Below, piece by piece: positions 22,921 to 32,709 of a DNA stretch of 64,000 nt. Source of the stretch: Mangrovihabitans endophyticus. Lineage in GTDB: Bacteria; Actinomycetota; Actinomycetes; Mycobacteriales; Micromonosporaceae. Within the stretch, counting starts at the first letter, position 1; each line of letters starts with the position of its first letter. The notes below the pieces were generated by a model. The model was not told where the DNA came from and searched no databases. It was given only the letters and a program-made list of their open reading frames with translations. Made by a program: the position numbers and the translations under genes. Where the stretch lies: positions 171,621 through 235,620 of the forward strand of contig NZ_BMMX01000001.1 of assembly GCF_014646155.1 (NCBI RefSeq). Reading direction: 5' to 3'.

Positions 22921-23873
22921 CCGGCCGGCGCCGGGGACGCGGAGATCGGTGTCTCCGGCGCGGGCGCGCTCGCCGCGGGCGCGTCGACGGCGGACGGCAC
23001 GGCGACGGCGTGCGCCCGCTCTCGCAGGCTCCACAGCATCGCCAGCGTGCCGATCCACACCAGCGTCGCGCCCAGCATGTGGGCACCCACCAGCAGCACC
23101 GGCAGGTGGGTGAAGTACTGCACGAAGCCGATCAGCCCCTGCGCCAGCTCGATCCCGACCAGCACGGCCGCCGCCCGCGCCGCGGCCGGCGGCGCCTGCA
23201 CCGCGCGCAGCGCGAACCACAGCGCCGCGGACAGCCCGATGAGCAGGAAGACCAGGTCGGCGTGCGCCTGGGCGACGGTGGCCGGGTCCAGGCCGGTGCG
23301 CCGGGCATTCTGGTCGCCCGCGTGCGGGCCGCTGCCGGTGACGATCACCCCGGCCACCAGGACGGCCGCGCTGGCCACGGCGGTGAGCCGGGCCAACGTC
23401 CGGACGTGCGCGGGCACCAGCGCCCGCGCCGGGCCGTCGCCCTCGCCGGTGCGGCGCCACAGTGCGTACGCCCCGGCGATCAGCGCCATGGAGAGCAGGA
23501 AATGCAGGCCGACCACCCACGGGTTGAGGCCGGTCAGCACGGTGATGCCGCCGATCACGCCCTGGCCCGGGATGCCCAGGCCGACCGCGAGCGCGAGCAG
23601 CACCAGCGAGCGGCGGCGCGGCCGCAGCAGCGCGACGACGAAACAGGCCAGCGCGATCAGGGCCAGGGCCACGCCGAGCACCCGGTTGCCGAACTCGATC
23701 ACCCCGTGCGCGCCCATCGCGGCGGTGGTGGTGTAGGAGTCGGCGGTGCACCGCGGCCACGTCGGACACCCCAGGCCGGAGCCGGTCAGCCGGACCGCGG
23801 CGCCGGTCACCACCAGAGCGGCGTTGGCGATCAGAGATGCCAGGGCAAGGGGACGCAGCAGACCGAACCTCAC
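22866..23873 (-). CDS. ctaA: Heme A synthase (CtaA/COX15)
   Basis: A 335-residue eight-helix membrane protein that oxidises heme O to heme A. Features: ALVVTGAAVRLTGSGLGCPTWPRC near the N-terminus with the first His-associated helix following (GVIEFGNRVLG), VVGLHFLLSMALI with a second conserved His, and later QAHADLVFLLIGL and GAHMLGATLVWIGTLAML with the remaining heme-ligand histidines. The Ala/Pro-rich C-terminus overlaps the convergent ATP-grasp gene. GTG 23873 has TACGAT seven bases upstream, another leaderless arrangement. Confidence 0.94.
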   Translation of the reverse strand: MRFGLLRPLALASLIANAALVVTGAAVRLTGSGLGCPTWPRCTADSYTTTAAMGAHGVIEFGNRVLGVALALIALACFVVALLRPRRRSLVLLALAVGLGIPGQGVIGGITVLTGLNPWVVGLHFLLSMALIAGAYALWRRTGEGDGPARALVPAHVRTLARLTAVASAAVLVAGVIVTGSGPHAGDQNARRTGLDPATVAQAHADLVFLLIGLSAALWFALRAVQAPPAAARAAAVLVGIELAQGLIGFVQYFTHLPVLLVGAHMLGATLVWIGTLAMLWSLRERAHAVAVPSAVDAPAASAPAPETPISASPAPAGHARASTASAIRSAAPGA

Positions 23874-23958
23874 GTCACGGATCGTACGCGTGGGCCCTGC
23901 GGCCGCTCGGCGGCGGCACCGTCCGGTGTCCGGTGTCCTGGATCACCGCGTCGGCGGT

Positions 23959-23994
23959 TTGCAGGGACCCCGCGAAATACGTAACGTTGTCGTA
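23959..23994 (+). promoter_or_regulatory. Promoter of the suf operon with an overlapping dyad
   Basis: TTGCAG (23959-23964), a 17-bp spacer and TAACGT (23982-23987) end seven bases before the sufR GTG, so the transcript should be leaderless. The -10 lies inside a dyad: TACG and CGTA arms (23978-23981 and 23991-23994) around a central AACGTT. This is a plausible autoregulatory SufR site. Confidence 0.6.
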
Positions 23995-24741
23995 GTGAAA
24001 AAAGAGGTGCGTGTCCGGACCGGCGTGGCGGCGACCGCCACGACGGACGGTCGCACCCGCGATCGCGTGGCGCGGCTGCTGCTGGAGCGGGGTGCGGCCA
24101 CCGCGGCCGAGCTCGGCGCGCAACTGGGCCTGAGCCCGGCGGCGATCCGCAAGCATCTGGACGCGATGTTCGCCGAGCGGCTGGTGGAGACGCGCGAGTT
24201 GCGCGTCGCCGGCCGGCGCGGCCGGGGCCGCCCGGCCAAGGCGTTCGTGCTGACCGCCGCCGCCCGGGAGACATTCCCGCACTTCTACGACGACATCGCC
24301 ACCGCCGCGCTGCGGTGGATCGCCGAGCACGGCGGCCCGGAGGCGGTCAGCGCGTTCGCCGCCACCCAGGTCGCGGCGCTGGAGGAGAGTTGTCGCGGTG
24401 CGTTGCGCGAGGCCGGGCGCGACCCGATCGCGCGGGCGGAGGCGCTCGCCGAGGCCCTGACCGACGAGGGCTACGCTGCGAACGCGACCACGATCGCGTC
24501 CGGTGGGCAGCTATGCCAGCACCACTGCCCGGTGGCACATGTGGCCGCCGAATTCCCGCAGCTGTGCGACGCCGAGACGGAGGTCATCTCCCGGCTCATC
24601 GGCACCCACGTGCAGCGGCTCGCCACCATCGCGCACGGTGACGGGGTGTGCACGACGCACATCCCCACGCTACCCATGACCGGACCGACGACCGCGCCAG
24701 AGACCACGGTCCAGAACACCACGGTGAGGACAGACACATGA
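23995..24741 (+). CDS. sufR: SufR-type iron-sulfur transcriptional repressor
   Basis: A 248-residue regulator with an N-terminal winged helix-turn-helix ([20 protein letters not shown], then [20 protein letters not shown]) and a C-terminal cluster-binding region. The cysteines C174, C178, C191 and C219 give spacing C-x3-C-x12-C-x27-C, as expected for actinobacterial SufR, which holds a 4Fe-4S cluster and represses the suf operon when cluster supply is adequate. GTG 23995 has no Shine-Dalgarno sequence, but a -10 sits directly upstream, so it is probably leaderless. It overlaps sufB by ATGA. The Thr-rich tail after C219 is not conserved-looking. Confidence 0.93.
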   Translation: MKKEVRVRTGVAATATTDGRTRDRVARLLLERGAATAAELGAQLGLSPAAIRKHLDAMFAERLVETRELRVAGRRGRGRPAKAFVLTAAARETFPHFYDDIATAALRWIAEHGGPEAVSAFAATQVAALEESCRGALREAGRDPIARAEALAEALTDEGYAANATTIASGGQLCQHHCPVAHVAAEFPQLCDAETEVISRLIGTHVQRLATIAHGDGVCTTHIPTLPMTGPTTAPETTVQNTTVRTDT

Positions 24742-26159
24742 CCGACCAGATCGTCACTCAGGAAGAGCATCTCGCCGCCCTGGGCAAGTACGAGTACGGG
24801 TGGGCCGACTCGGACGTCGCCGGCGCGTCCGCCCAGCGCGGGCTGTCCGAGGCCGTGGTGCGCGATATCTCGGCCAAGAAGAGCGAGCCGGAGTGGATGC
24901 TGGAGCGTCGGCTCAAGGGCCTGCGCCTGTTCGACCGCAAGCCGATGCCGAACTGGGGCGCGGACCTCACCGGCATCGACTTCGACAACATCAAGTACTT
25001 CGTGCGGTCCACCGAGAAGCAGGCGGCCTCGTGGGACGACCTGCCCGCGGACATCAAGGCGACGTACGACAGGTTGGGCATCCCGGAGGCGGAGAAGCAG
25101 CGCCTGATCGCCGGTGTGGCCGCGCAGTACGAGTCCGAGGTGGTCTACCACAAGATCCGTGAGGACCTGGAGGAGCAGGGCGTCCTGTTCCTGGACACCG
25201 ACACCGGGTTGCGCGAGCACGAGGACCTGTTCAAGGAGTACTTCGGCACGGTCATCCCGGTGGGCGACAACAAGTTCGCCGCGCTGAACACCTCGGTGTG
25301 GTCCGGCGGGTCGTTCATCTATGTGCCCAAGGGCGTTCACGTCGAGATCCCGCTGCAGGCCTACTTCCGGATCAACACCGAGAACATGGGCCAGTTCGAG
25401 CGCACGCTGATCATCGTCGACGAGGGCGCGTACGTGCACTACGTCGAGGGCTGCACCGCGCCGATCTACTCCTCCGACTCGTTGCACTCCGCGGTGGTGG
25501 AGATCGTGGTGAAGAAGAACGCGCGCTGCCGCTACACCACGATCCAGAACTGGTCGAACAACGTCTACAACCTGGTCACCAAGCGCGCGACCTGCGAAGC
25601 GGGCGCGACGATGGAGTGGATCGACGGCAACATCGGCTCCAAGGTGACGATGAAGTACCCGGCGGTCTACATGACCGGGCCGCACGCCAAGGGCGAGGTG
25701 CTCTCGGTCGCCATGGCCGGCGAGGGCCAGCACCAGGATGCCGGCGCGAAGATGGTGCACGCGGCGCCGCACACCTCCTCGACCATCGTGTCCAAGTCGA
25801 TCGCCCGGGGCGGCGGCCGCACCTCGTACCGCGGGCTGGTGCAGGTGCTGGACGGGGCCAACCGCAGCGCCAGCACGGTCAAGTGCGACGCGTTGCTGGT
25901 CGACACCATCTCCCGCAGCGACACCTATCCGTACGTCGACATCCGCGAGGACGACGTGGCGATGGGCCACGAGGCGACCGTGTCCAAGGTCAGCGAGGAC
26001 CAGCTCTTCTACCTGATGAGCCGCGGCCTGACCGAGGACGAGGCGATGGCGATGATCGTGCGCGGCTTCATCGAGCCGATCGCCAAGGAGCTGCCGATGG
26101 AGTACGCGCTGGAACTGAACCGCCTGATCGAGCTGCAGATGGAGGGCGCGGTCGGCTGA
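24738..26159 (+). CDS. sufB: Fe-S cluster scaffold protein SufB
   Basis: A 473-residue beta-helix protein that with SufC and SufD forms the SufBC2D scaffold on which clusters are built. Motifs: KYEYGW near the N-terminus, [24 protein letters not shown] in part, [20 protein letters not shown] with the conserved cysteine, and the C-terminal block [27 protein letters not shown]. The ATG overlaps the sufR stop. Followed by sufD after 50 nt. No intein is seen, unlike mycobacterial SufB. Confidence 0.97.
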   Translation: MTDQIVTQEEHLAALGKYEYGWADSDVAGASAQRGLSEAVVRDISAKKSEPEWMLERRLKGLRLFDRKPMPNWGADLTGIDFDNIKYFVRSTEKQAASWDDLPADIKATYDRLGIPEAEKQRLIAGVAAQYESEVVYHKIREDLEEQGVLFLDTDTGLREHEDLFKEYFGTVIPVGDNKFAALNTSVWSGGSFIYVPKGVHVEIPLQAYFRINTENMGQFERTLIIVDEGAYVHYVEGCTAPIYSSDSLHSAVVEIVVKKNARCRYTTIQNWSNNVYNLVTKRATCEAGATMEWIDGNIGSKVTMKYPAVYMTGPHAKGEVLSVAMAGEGQHQDAGAKMVHAAPHTSSTIVSKSIARGGGRTSYRGLVQVLDGANRSASTVKCDALLVDTISRSDTYPYVDIREDDVAMGHEATVSKVSEDQLFYLMSRGLTEDEAMAMIVRGFIEPIAKELPMEYALELNRLIELQMEGAVG

Positions 26160-26209
26160 CCGCGTCCACCCACCGGAACCAATCCGCGCAATCGCAGAGC
26201 AAGGACGAG

Positions 26210-27346
26210 ATGAGTACCGAGGCCATGGCACCGCCCAGCACCAAGTCGCAGGTGCTGCGTTCGTTCGACGTCGCCGACTTCCCGGCCCTCACCGGGCTGG
26301 AGGAGGACTGGCGCTTCACCCCGCTGAAGCGGCTGGGCGAGCTGGCCACGGCCACGTCGCTGAACGGTGCCGCGCCGACCGTGCAGCCGATGGGCGACCT
26401 GCCCGCCGGCGTCACCGTGTCCGAAGTGCACCCGGGCAAGGTCGAGCCGCTGCTGACCCCGTTCGACCGGATCAGCGCGCTGGCGCACGGCTCGGCCGCG
26501 GCGGTCAGCCTGATCGAGGTGGCGCCGGAGACCGAGAGTGCCGAACCGGTGGTGATCCGGGTGACCGGGCAGGGCGTGACCGCGGCCGCCGCGCGGACCG
26601 TGGTCCGGGTCGGGGCGTTCGCCCGGGTCACGCTGATCCTGGAGCAGCTCGGCACGGCCACCGTGGCGGACAACCTGGAGGTCGTGCTGGCCGACAACGC
26701 CCAGCTCACCTTCGTCACGCTTGCCGAATGGGATCTGGGCGCGGTGCAGGCCCAGCACCTCCGGTTCCGGGTCGGCCGCGACGCCCGCGTCAACCACGTG
26801 CAGGTCGCGCTGGGTGGCGACCTGGTTCGCCAGTTCACCAGCGTCGAGTACGCCGGACGGGGCGGCGAGGCGGAGCTGCACGGGCTGTACTTCGCCGACG
26901 CCGGCCAGCACCTGGAGCACCGTCAGTTCGTCGACCACGGGGTGCCGGACTGTCGCAGCTACGTCGGATACCGTGGCGCGTTGCAGGGCGCGTCGGCGCA
27001 CACCGTCTGGGTCGGCGACGTGCTGATCCGGGCCGCGGCGACCGGCACCGACACCTACGAGATCAACCGGAACCTGGTGCTGACCGACGGCGCGCGGGCC
27101 GACTCGGTGCCGAACCTGGAGATCGAAACCGGCGAGGTGGCCGGTGCCGGGCACGCGAGCGCCACCGGTCGGTTCGACGACGAGCAACTGTTCTACCTGA
27201 TGGCCCGTGGCATCCCCGAAGACGAGGCGCGCAAGCTCGTGGTGCGCGGCTTCTTCGCCGAGCTGATCAACAAGATTCCGTGGCCGGAGCTGCGCGAGCG
27301 CCTCGGCGACGCGATCGAGGCCCGGCTGGCCAAGGCGGGAGCGTAA
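26210..27346 (+). CDS. sufD: Fe-S cluster assembly protein SufD
   Basis: A 378-residue paralog of SufB and partner in the SufBC2D complex. The C-terminal region matches the family: ADAGQHLEHRQFVDHGVPDCRSYVGYRG in parts, VLTDGARADSVPNLEIETGEV, GHASATGRFDDEQLFYLMARGIPEDEARKLVVRGFFAELI. Start ATG 26210 with AAGGACGAG upstream. Five bases separate its stop from the ferredoxin gene. Confidence 0.95.
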   Translation: MSTEAMAPPSTKSQVLRSFDVADFPALTGLEEDWRFTPLKRLGELATATSLNGAAPTVQPMGDLPAGVTVSEVHPGKVEPLLTPFDRISALAHGSAAAVSLIEVAPETESAEPVVIRVTGQGVTAAAARTVVRVGAFARVTLILEQLGTATVADNLEVVLADNAQLTFVTLAEWDLGAVQAQHLRFRVGRDARVNHVQVALGGDLVRQFTSVEYAGRGGEAELHGLYFADAGQHLEHRQFVDHGVPDCRSYVGYRGALQGASAHTVWVGDVLIRAAATGTDTYEINRNLVLTDGARADSVPNLEIETGEVAGAGHASATGRFDDEQLFYLMARGIPEDEARKLVVRGFFAELINKIPWPELRERLGDAIEARLAKAGA

Positions 27347-27351
27347 CGGAC

Positions 27352-27680
27352 GTGAGCTTCCACCTGGTCGGCCCGGCGGACGACGTCGCCAAGGGCTCGG
27401 TGCGCAGCGTCGAGGTCGACGGCGTCGAGATCGCCGTGGTCCGCGCCGACGACGGCGAGCTGTACGCGGTGCGCGACGAGTGCAGCCATGCGGCGATCGC
27501 GCTGTCCGAGGGCGAACTGGACGGCTGCACCCTGGAGTGCTGGCTGCACGGATCGCGCTTCGACCTGCGTACCGGGGAACCCACCGGCCTGCCCGCCACC
27601 GAGCCGGTGGCGACCTTCCCCGTCGAGATCCGCGACGGAGACATCTATGTTTCGACGACACCGAGCAATGGAGTGAACCC

Positions 27681-27684
<4 letters not shown>
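27352..27684 (+). CDS. Rieske-type ferredoxin of the SUF operon
   Basis: A 110-residue soluble Rieske protein of the non-heme iron oxygenase ferredoxin type. The ligand pairs are CSH (near residue 43) and CWLH (near residue 63), spaced as in NirD/BphF-like ferredoxins. A gene of this type between sufD and sufC is standard in many actinobacteria and probably supplies electrons for cluster assembly, though this is inference from position. GTG start; the stop overlaps the sufC GTG. Confidence 0.9.
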
Positions 27685-28442
<758 letters not shown>

Positions 28443-28458
28443 CGGTCGGGAGAACGCC

Positions 28459-29691
28459 GTGAGCTTCGACGTGGCCAAGGTGCGTGCCGACTTCCCGATT
28501 CTTTCCCGGGAGGTGAACGGGCACCCGCTGGTCTATCTGGACAGCGCCAACACCTCGCAGAAGCCCCGCCAGGTGCTGGACGCGATGCGCGAGTTGCAGG
28601 AACGGCACAACGGCAACGTGTCGCGCTCGGTGCACACCCTGGGCACCGAGGCCACGTCGGCGTACGAGCATGCGCGCGCCAAAGTCGCCGCGTTCATCGG
28701 CGCGGCGTCGGCCGACGAGGTGGTCTTCACCAAGAACTCCACCGAGGCGATCAATCTGGCCGCGCACAGCGTGGGCCGGATGCTGGAGATCGGGCCCGGG
28801 GACGAGATCGTGATCTCCGAGATGGAGCATCACTCGAACATCGTGCCGTGGCAGATGCTCTGCGAGCGCACCGGCGCCACGCTGCGCTGGTTCGGCGTCA
28901 CCGACGAGGGCCGGCTGGACGAGTCACGCCTGCACGACCTGGTCAACGAGCGCACCAAGATCGTGTCCGTGGTGCACGTGTCGAACATCCTGGGCACCGT
29001 CAACGACGTGGCGCGGATCGCCGACCGAGCCCGTCAGGTGGGCGCGCGCATGCTGCTGGACTGTTCCCAGTCCGTGCCGCACATGCCGGTCGACGTGGCC
29101 GCGCTGGGCGTCGACCTGATCGCGTTCACCGGGCACAAGATGCTCGGGCCGACCGGCATCGGCGTGCTCTGGGGCCGGTCCGCGGTGCTGGAAGCGATGC
29201 CACCGTTCCTGTCCGGCGGCTCGATGATCGAGACGGTGACGATGGAGCGGACCACGTACGCGATGCCGCCGGCCCGGTTCGAGGCGGGCACGCCGCCGAT
29301 CGCCGAGGCGGTCGGACTGGGCGCCGCGGTGGATTACCTGTCCGCCCTGGGCATGGACGCGGTGCATCGCCACGAGCGGGAGATCGCCGCGTACGCGCTG
29401 AAGTCGCTCGCGGACATCGACGGCGTGCGGATCTTCGGCCCGGCCACGCCGGAGGGGCGCGGCGGCACGGTGTCCTTCGCGGTCGACGGTGTGCACCCGC
29501 ACGACGTGGGGCAGATCTTGGACGATCTCGGTGTCGAGGTGCGGGTGGGACATCACTGCGCGCGGCCGGTGTGCGCACGCTTCGGGGTGCCCGCCATGAC
29601 CCGCGCCTCGTTCTACCTGTATACGACGACGGCCGAGATCGACGCGCTGGCACAGGGCATCGAGCAGGTCAAGAAGGTGTTCAACCCATGA
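28459..29691 (+). CDS. sufS: Cysteine desulfurase SufS
   Basis: A 410-residue PLP enzyme of the group II (SufS/CsdA) cysteine desulfurases that supplies sulfur for clusters. Seen: YLDSANTSQKPRQVLDAM near the N-terminus, HHSNIVPWQ, the PLP lysine in FTGHKMLGPTGIG, and the active-site cysteine in RVGHHCARPVC. GTG 28459 with GGGAG upstream. Its stop overlaps the sufU start by ATGA. Confidence 0.97.
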   Translation: MSFDVAKVRADFPILSREVNGHPLVYLDSANTSQKPRQVLDAMRELQERHNGNVSRSVHTLGTEATSAYEHARAKVAAFIGAASADEVVFTKNSTEAINLAAHSVGRMLEIGPGDEIVISEMEHHSNIVPWQMLCERTGATLRWFGVTDEGRLDESRLHDLVNERTKIVSVVHVSNILGTVNDVARIADRARQVGARMLLDCSQSVPHMPVDVAALGVDLIAFTGHKMLGPTGIGVLWGRSAVLEAMPPFLSGGSMIETVTMERTTYAMPPARFEAGTPPIAEAVGLGAAVDYLSALGMDAVHRHEREIAAYALKSLADIDGVRIFGPATPEGRGGTVSFAVDGVHPHDVGQILDDLGVEVRVGHHCARPVCARFGVPAMTRASFYLYTTTAEIDALAQGIEQVKKVFNP

Positions 29692-30164
29692 CGGATCAGC
29701 TGTACCAGGAGATCATCCTGGACCATTACAAGAACCCGCACGGCCGCGGCCTGCGGGAACCGTTCGCGGGTGAGGCGCACCACGTCAACCCGACCTGCGG
29801 TGACGAGATCACCATCCGCGTCACGCCGGACCTGTCCGACATCTCGTACGACGGTGTGGGCTGCTCGATCAGCCAGGCGTCCGCTTCGGTGATGCACGAG
29901 CTGCTCACCGGGCGCACGCCCGAGCAGGTGCGCGTCATCGAGGAGGCATTCGTCGCCCTCATGCAGGGCCGCGGGCAGGTCGAGCCGGACGAGGACGTGC
30001 TCGGCGACGGCGTGGCGTTCGCCGGTGTGGCGCGCTACCCGGCGCGGGTGAAGTGCGCGCTGCTGCCGTGGATGGCGTTCAAGGACGCCGCGGCGCGCGC
30101 CGGTGCACTGGCGGAGTCGGGGGACAGGCAGACGGCGGGGACGTCGAAGGGAGCAAACTCATGA
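29688..30164 (+). CDS. sufU: SufU sulfur-transfer protein
   Basis: A 158-residue IscU-like zinc protein that accepts sulfur from SufS in Gram-positive SUF systems. The three zinc-ligand cysteines are in HVNPTCGDEI, YDGVGCSISQASASVM and RVKCALLPWMAF. The typical SufU insertion is present between the second and third cysteine. Start overlaps sufS, stop overlaps sufT, so it is translated as part of a coupled series. Confidence 0.96.
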   Translation: MTDQLYQEIILDHYKNPHGRGLREPFAGEAHHVNPTCGDEITIRVTPDLSDISYDGVGCSISQASASVMHELLTGRTPEQVRVIEEAFVALMQGRGQVEPDEDVLGDGVAFAGVARYPARVKCALLPWMAFKDAAARAGALAESGDRQTAGTSKGANS

Positions 30165-30598
30165 CCGACAGGACTGTGGACGACGTCGTCACCGACGCAG
30201 CGACGACGGCGGCTCCGGAGGCCGCGCCGGTCGCCGAGGCCGCGCCGGTCGTCGGCACCGCGCAGGCCGGCGCGACGGCGAGCGTGGCCGACGTCGAGGA
30301 GGCGATGAAGGACGTCGTCGACCCCGAGCTCGGCATCAACGTGGTGGATTTGGGTCTGGTCTACGACACGCACGTGGATGACGACAACGTGGCGACGCTG
30401 GACATGACGCTGACGTCCGCGGCGTGCCCGCTGACCGACGTGATCGAGGACCAGACGCGGCAGGCGCTCACCCAGGGTCCGGGCGGCGGCCTGGTCAAGG
30501 ACTTCCGCATCAACTGGGTGTGGCTGCCGCCGTGGGGACCGGACAAGATCACCGACGAGGGCCGGGAACAGTTGCGCGCGCTGGGGTTCAACGTCTGA
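30161..30598 (+). CDS. sufT: SufT/DUF59 (MIP18-family) Fe-S maturation protein
   Basis: A 145-residue protein with the DUF59 core: VEEAMKDVVDPELGINVVDLGLVYD, then LTSAACPLTDVIEDQ with the conserved cysteine, and VWLPPWGPDKITDEGREQLRALGF. DUF59 proteins act in late steps of cluster delivery. The first ~45 residues form an Ala/Val/Pro/Thr-rich extension not found in short homologs. The ATG overlaps the sufU stop. Last gene of the operon. Confidence 0.93.
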   Translation: MTDRTVDDVVTDAATTAAPEAAPVAEAAPVVGTAQAGATASVADVEEAMKDVVDPELGINVVDLGLVYDTHVDDDNVATLDMTLTSAACPLTDVIEDQTRQALTQGPGGGLVKDFRINWVWLPPWGPDKITDEGREQLRALGFNV

Positions 30599-30601
30599 TC
30601 G

Positions 30602-30621
30602 CCTGCCGTACTCACGGCAGG
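30602..30621. terminator. Perfect hairpin between convergent sufT and phosphatase genes
   Basis: CCTGCCGT-ACTC-ACGGCAGG is a perfect 8-bp stem with a 4-nt loop. It begins 4 nt past the sufT stop and contains the stop codon of the converging gene, so it may terminate transcription in both directions. Confidence 0.75.
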
Positions 30622-31298
30622 TGGTCGACCGTGTTGTATTCCTGCAGCACGAGCGTGCCGGACGAGCCGTCGAACCGGGTGAGCGAAGCGTTGCGCACCC
30701 CGCCGCTCGCGGTGATGCGCATCACGTCATCCCACGCCAGTTGCTCGATGACGAACCGGGTCATCAGCACCACCGCGTCGTGCGCGACCACGACGACGCG
30801 CTGCCCGGCGTGCTCCCGGTTGAGATCGTCGAGAAACGACGTGAGCCGTCGGCTGATGTCCGTGAAGGACTCCCCGCCGGGCGGCCGATAGTCGAATTCG
30901 CCCGCCTCGCTCCGGCGTGCCGCCTCGTCCGGGTAACGGCGCCGGATGGCGGCGCGGGTGAGCATCTCCAGCTCGCCGAGCAGCCGGTCGACCAGGCGGT
31001 CGTCGGTGGACGGCGGGGGTAGCTCCCGGCCGGACGCCTCGGCGGCGATGCGCCACGTCTCACGGGCACGCACGTACGGCGAGGTGACGGCCACCTGCGG
31101 CAGCCGCTCGCCGGGCAGGGTGGCCAGCCACCGGCCGACCGCCTCGGCCTGCCGCACGCCGACATCGGTGAGGGGGACATCGGTGTCCCGGCCGGTGAGC
31201 CCCGACTCTTCCCGACCGGCCGCGTCCGCCCGGGGGAAGGCCACGTTGGCCGCGCTCTGCCCGTGCCGGACGAGGACGAGTTCCGCGACGACATCCAT
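30612..31298 (-). CDS. Histidine phosphatase (phosphoglycerate mutase-like) family protein
   Basis: A 228-residue member of the branch 1 histidine phosphatase superfamily. The phospho-histidine motif LVLVRHGQSAAN is at residues 8-19, PLTDVGVRQAEAVGRWL follows, and the second catalytic His is in VVVVAHDAVVLMTRF. The substrate could be a sugar phosphate, a nucleotide or a phosphoprotein; sequence does not decide. TAGGGT ends seven bases before the ATG (minus strand), which predicts a leaderless message. Confidence 0.88.
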   Translation of the reverse strand: MDVVAELVLVRHGQSAANVAFPRADAAGREESGLTGRDTDVPLTDVGVRQAEAVGRWLATLPGERLPQVAVTSPYVRARETWRIAAEASGRELPPPSTDDRLVDRLLGELEMLTRAAIRRRYPDEAARRSEAGEFDYRPPGGESFTDISRRLTSFLDDLNREHAGQRVVVVAHDAVVLMTRFVIEQLAWDDVMRITASGGVRNASLTRFDGSSGTLVLQEYNTVDHLP

Positions 31299-31376
31299 GA
31301 TCGCGACCCTATCCCGGCCGGGTCGCCGGAAATTCGGTGGTCGCACCGAACGGCATGCCAGGACGATGTCGAGGTG

Positions 31377-31976
31377 ATGGGGGCATTCCTGGCCGGCGCC
31401 GCGGCCGGATACGGCATCGCGATGCCCGTCGGGGCGATCGGGGTCTTGATCGCCGGTCTCAGCGCGCGGCACTCGTTGCGGGTCGGTGCCGCGGCGGGGT
31501 TGGGAGCGGCCACCGCGGACGGGCTGTACGCGCTGGCCGCGGTGCTGGGCGGCGCGGCCGTGGCGGGCATCGTCGCGCCGTTCGCCGGGCCGTTGCGGAT
31601 GGTCGCCGCGGTGACCCTGGTGGCGCTGGCCGTGGTCACCGCGGTCGGTGCGATCCGGCGGCGCGCCCGGCCACCGGAGGACCGCTCGCGTCCCGTGTCG
31701 CCCGGGGCGGCCTATTCCGGCATCCTCGCGCTGACCTTGCTGAACCCCGCGACGGTGGTCTATTTCGCGGCCCTGGTGCTGGGCCGGGGCGGCCGGTTCG
31801 GCGGGGGCGGCGCCTGGTTCGTGACCGGTGCGTTCCTGGCATCGGCGAGCTGGCAGTTGTTCCTCGCCGGCGGTGGGTCGCTCGTCGGGCGGTTGCTGGT
31901 CGGTCCGCGGGGCAGACTGATCACGGCCCTGGTGTCCAGCGCGGTGATCGCCGCGCTCGGCATCGGCTTGTTGTGA
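31377..31976 (+). CDS. LysE-family transporter
   Basis: A 199-residue membrane protein with six hydrophobic segments, starting with AFLAGAAAGYGIAMPVGAIGVLIAGL, which carries the family pattern around the conserved Pro-Val-Gly, and including ILALTLLNPATVVYFAALVLG, another LysE hallmark (NP in the fourth helix). LysE proteins export amino acids or similar small molecules; the cargo here is unknown. ATG 31377 was chosen; GTG 31374 is equally possible. Shorter than most LysE proteins by a few residues only. Confidence 0.85.
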   Translation: MGAFLAGAAAGYGIAMPVGAIGVLIAGLSARHSLRVGAAAGLGAATADGLYALAAVLGGAAVAGIVAPFAGPLRMVAAVTLVALAVVTAVGAIRRRARPPEDRSRPVSPGAAYSGILALTLLNPATVVYFAALVLGRGGRFGGGGAWFVTGAFLASASWQLFLAGGGSLVGRLLVGPRGRLITALVSSAVIAALGIGLL

Positions 31977-32066
31977 GGTGCGCGGACCGCGCGGGGCGTT
32001 GTGCCACGATGAGGAACGGCCACCACGAGAGTGGGCGAGGGCACGGACCACGATCGGGGAGTCACG

Positions 32067-32699
32067 GTGAAGGGACGGCCGGCCGCGGGCGGCGGGCGCT
32101 GGGTGGACGTCGCCCCGGACCGTCTGCCGCGCTGGCTGGAGAACTTCGCGGTACGCCACGGCGCGTACCGGAGCGAGGGGTTGACGGTCACCGCCGCGGA
32201 CGGTGCCGTCGCCCGTTTCGAGACGCCCATCGGTGCGGACCCGGTGGATTCGGTCGATGATCTGGTGCGCACCGCGGCGCGGCCCCGTCGGCTGGGCCTG
32301 CTGCTGGCCCGCAAGGCCGCGGTTGCGGTGGGCGTCGCGGACGGCTCGCGGCTGCTTGCGTCCAAGGTGGACACCCACTACGTGCAGGGCCGCACCGCCG
32401 CGGGCGGTTGGTCGCAGCAGCGGTTCGCGCGCCGCCGGGCGAATCAGGCCAAGGCCGCCGCCGCGGGCGGTGCCGACGTGGTGGCGCGGGTGCTGCTGCC
32501 GCACGCGGACGGGCTGGCCGCGCTGGTGACCGGCGGCGACCGCGCGGCGATCGACGCGATCCTGTCCGCGCCTCACCTGAGTCCGCTCGTCCTGGTGCGC
32601 GCGGCTCGGGTCCTGGAGGTGCCCGAGCCGCGGCACGCGGTGCTGCTGGCCGCGATCGATCAGGCTCGCGCGGTGCCCGTCCTGGTGCGGGACCCGTGA
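32067..32699 (+). CDS. Actinobacterial VLRF1-type peptidyl-tRNA hydrolase
   Basis: A 210-residue protein matching my memory of the acVLRF1 family, bacterial relatives of eukaryotic Vms1/ANKZF1, which cleave peptidyl-tRNA on stalled large ribosomal subunits. The family hallmark is the segment GGWSQQRFARRRANQAK near residue 120, where a conserved Gln takes the place of the release-factor GGQ. The upstream part is an eRF1-domain-like fold (LLLARKAAVAVGVADGSRLLASKVDTHYV in pieces). GTG 32067 has GGGGA six bases upstream. Function is inferred from the family. Confidence 0.82.
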   Translation: MKGRPAAGGGRWVDVAPDRLPRWLENFAVRHGAYRSEGLTVTAADGAVARFETPIGADPVDSVDDLVRTAARPRRLGLLLARKAAVAVGVADGSRLLASKVDTHYVQGRTAAGGWSQQRFARRRANQAKAAAAGGADVVARVLLPHADGLAALVTGGDRAAIDAILSAPHLSPLVLVRAARVLEVPEPRHAVLLAAIDQARAVPVLVRDP

Positions 32700-32709
32700 C
32701 GGGCGGGCA

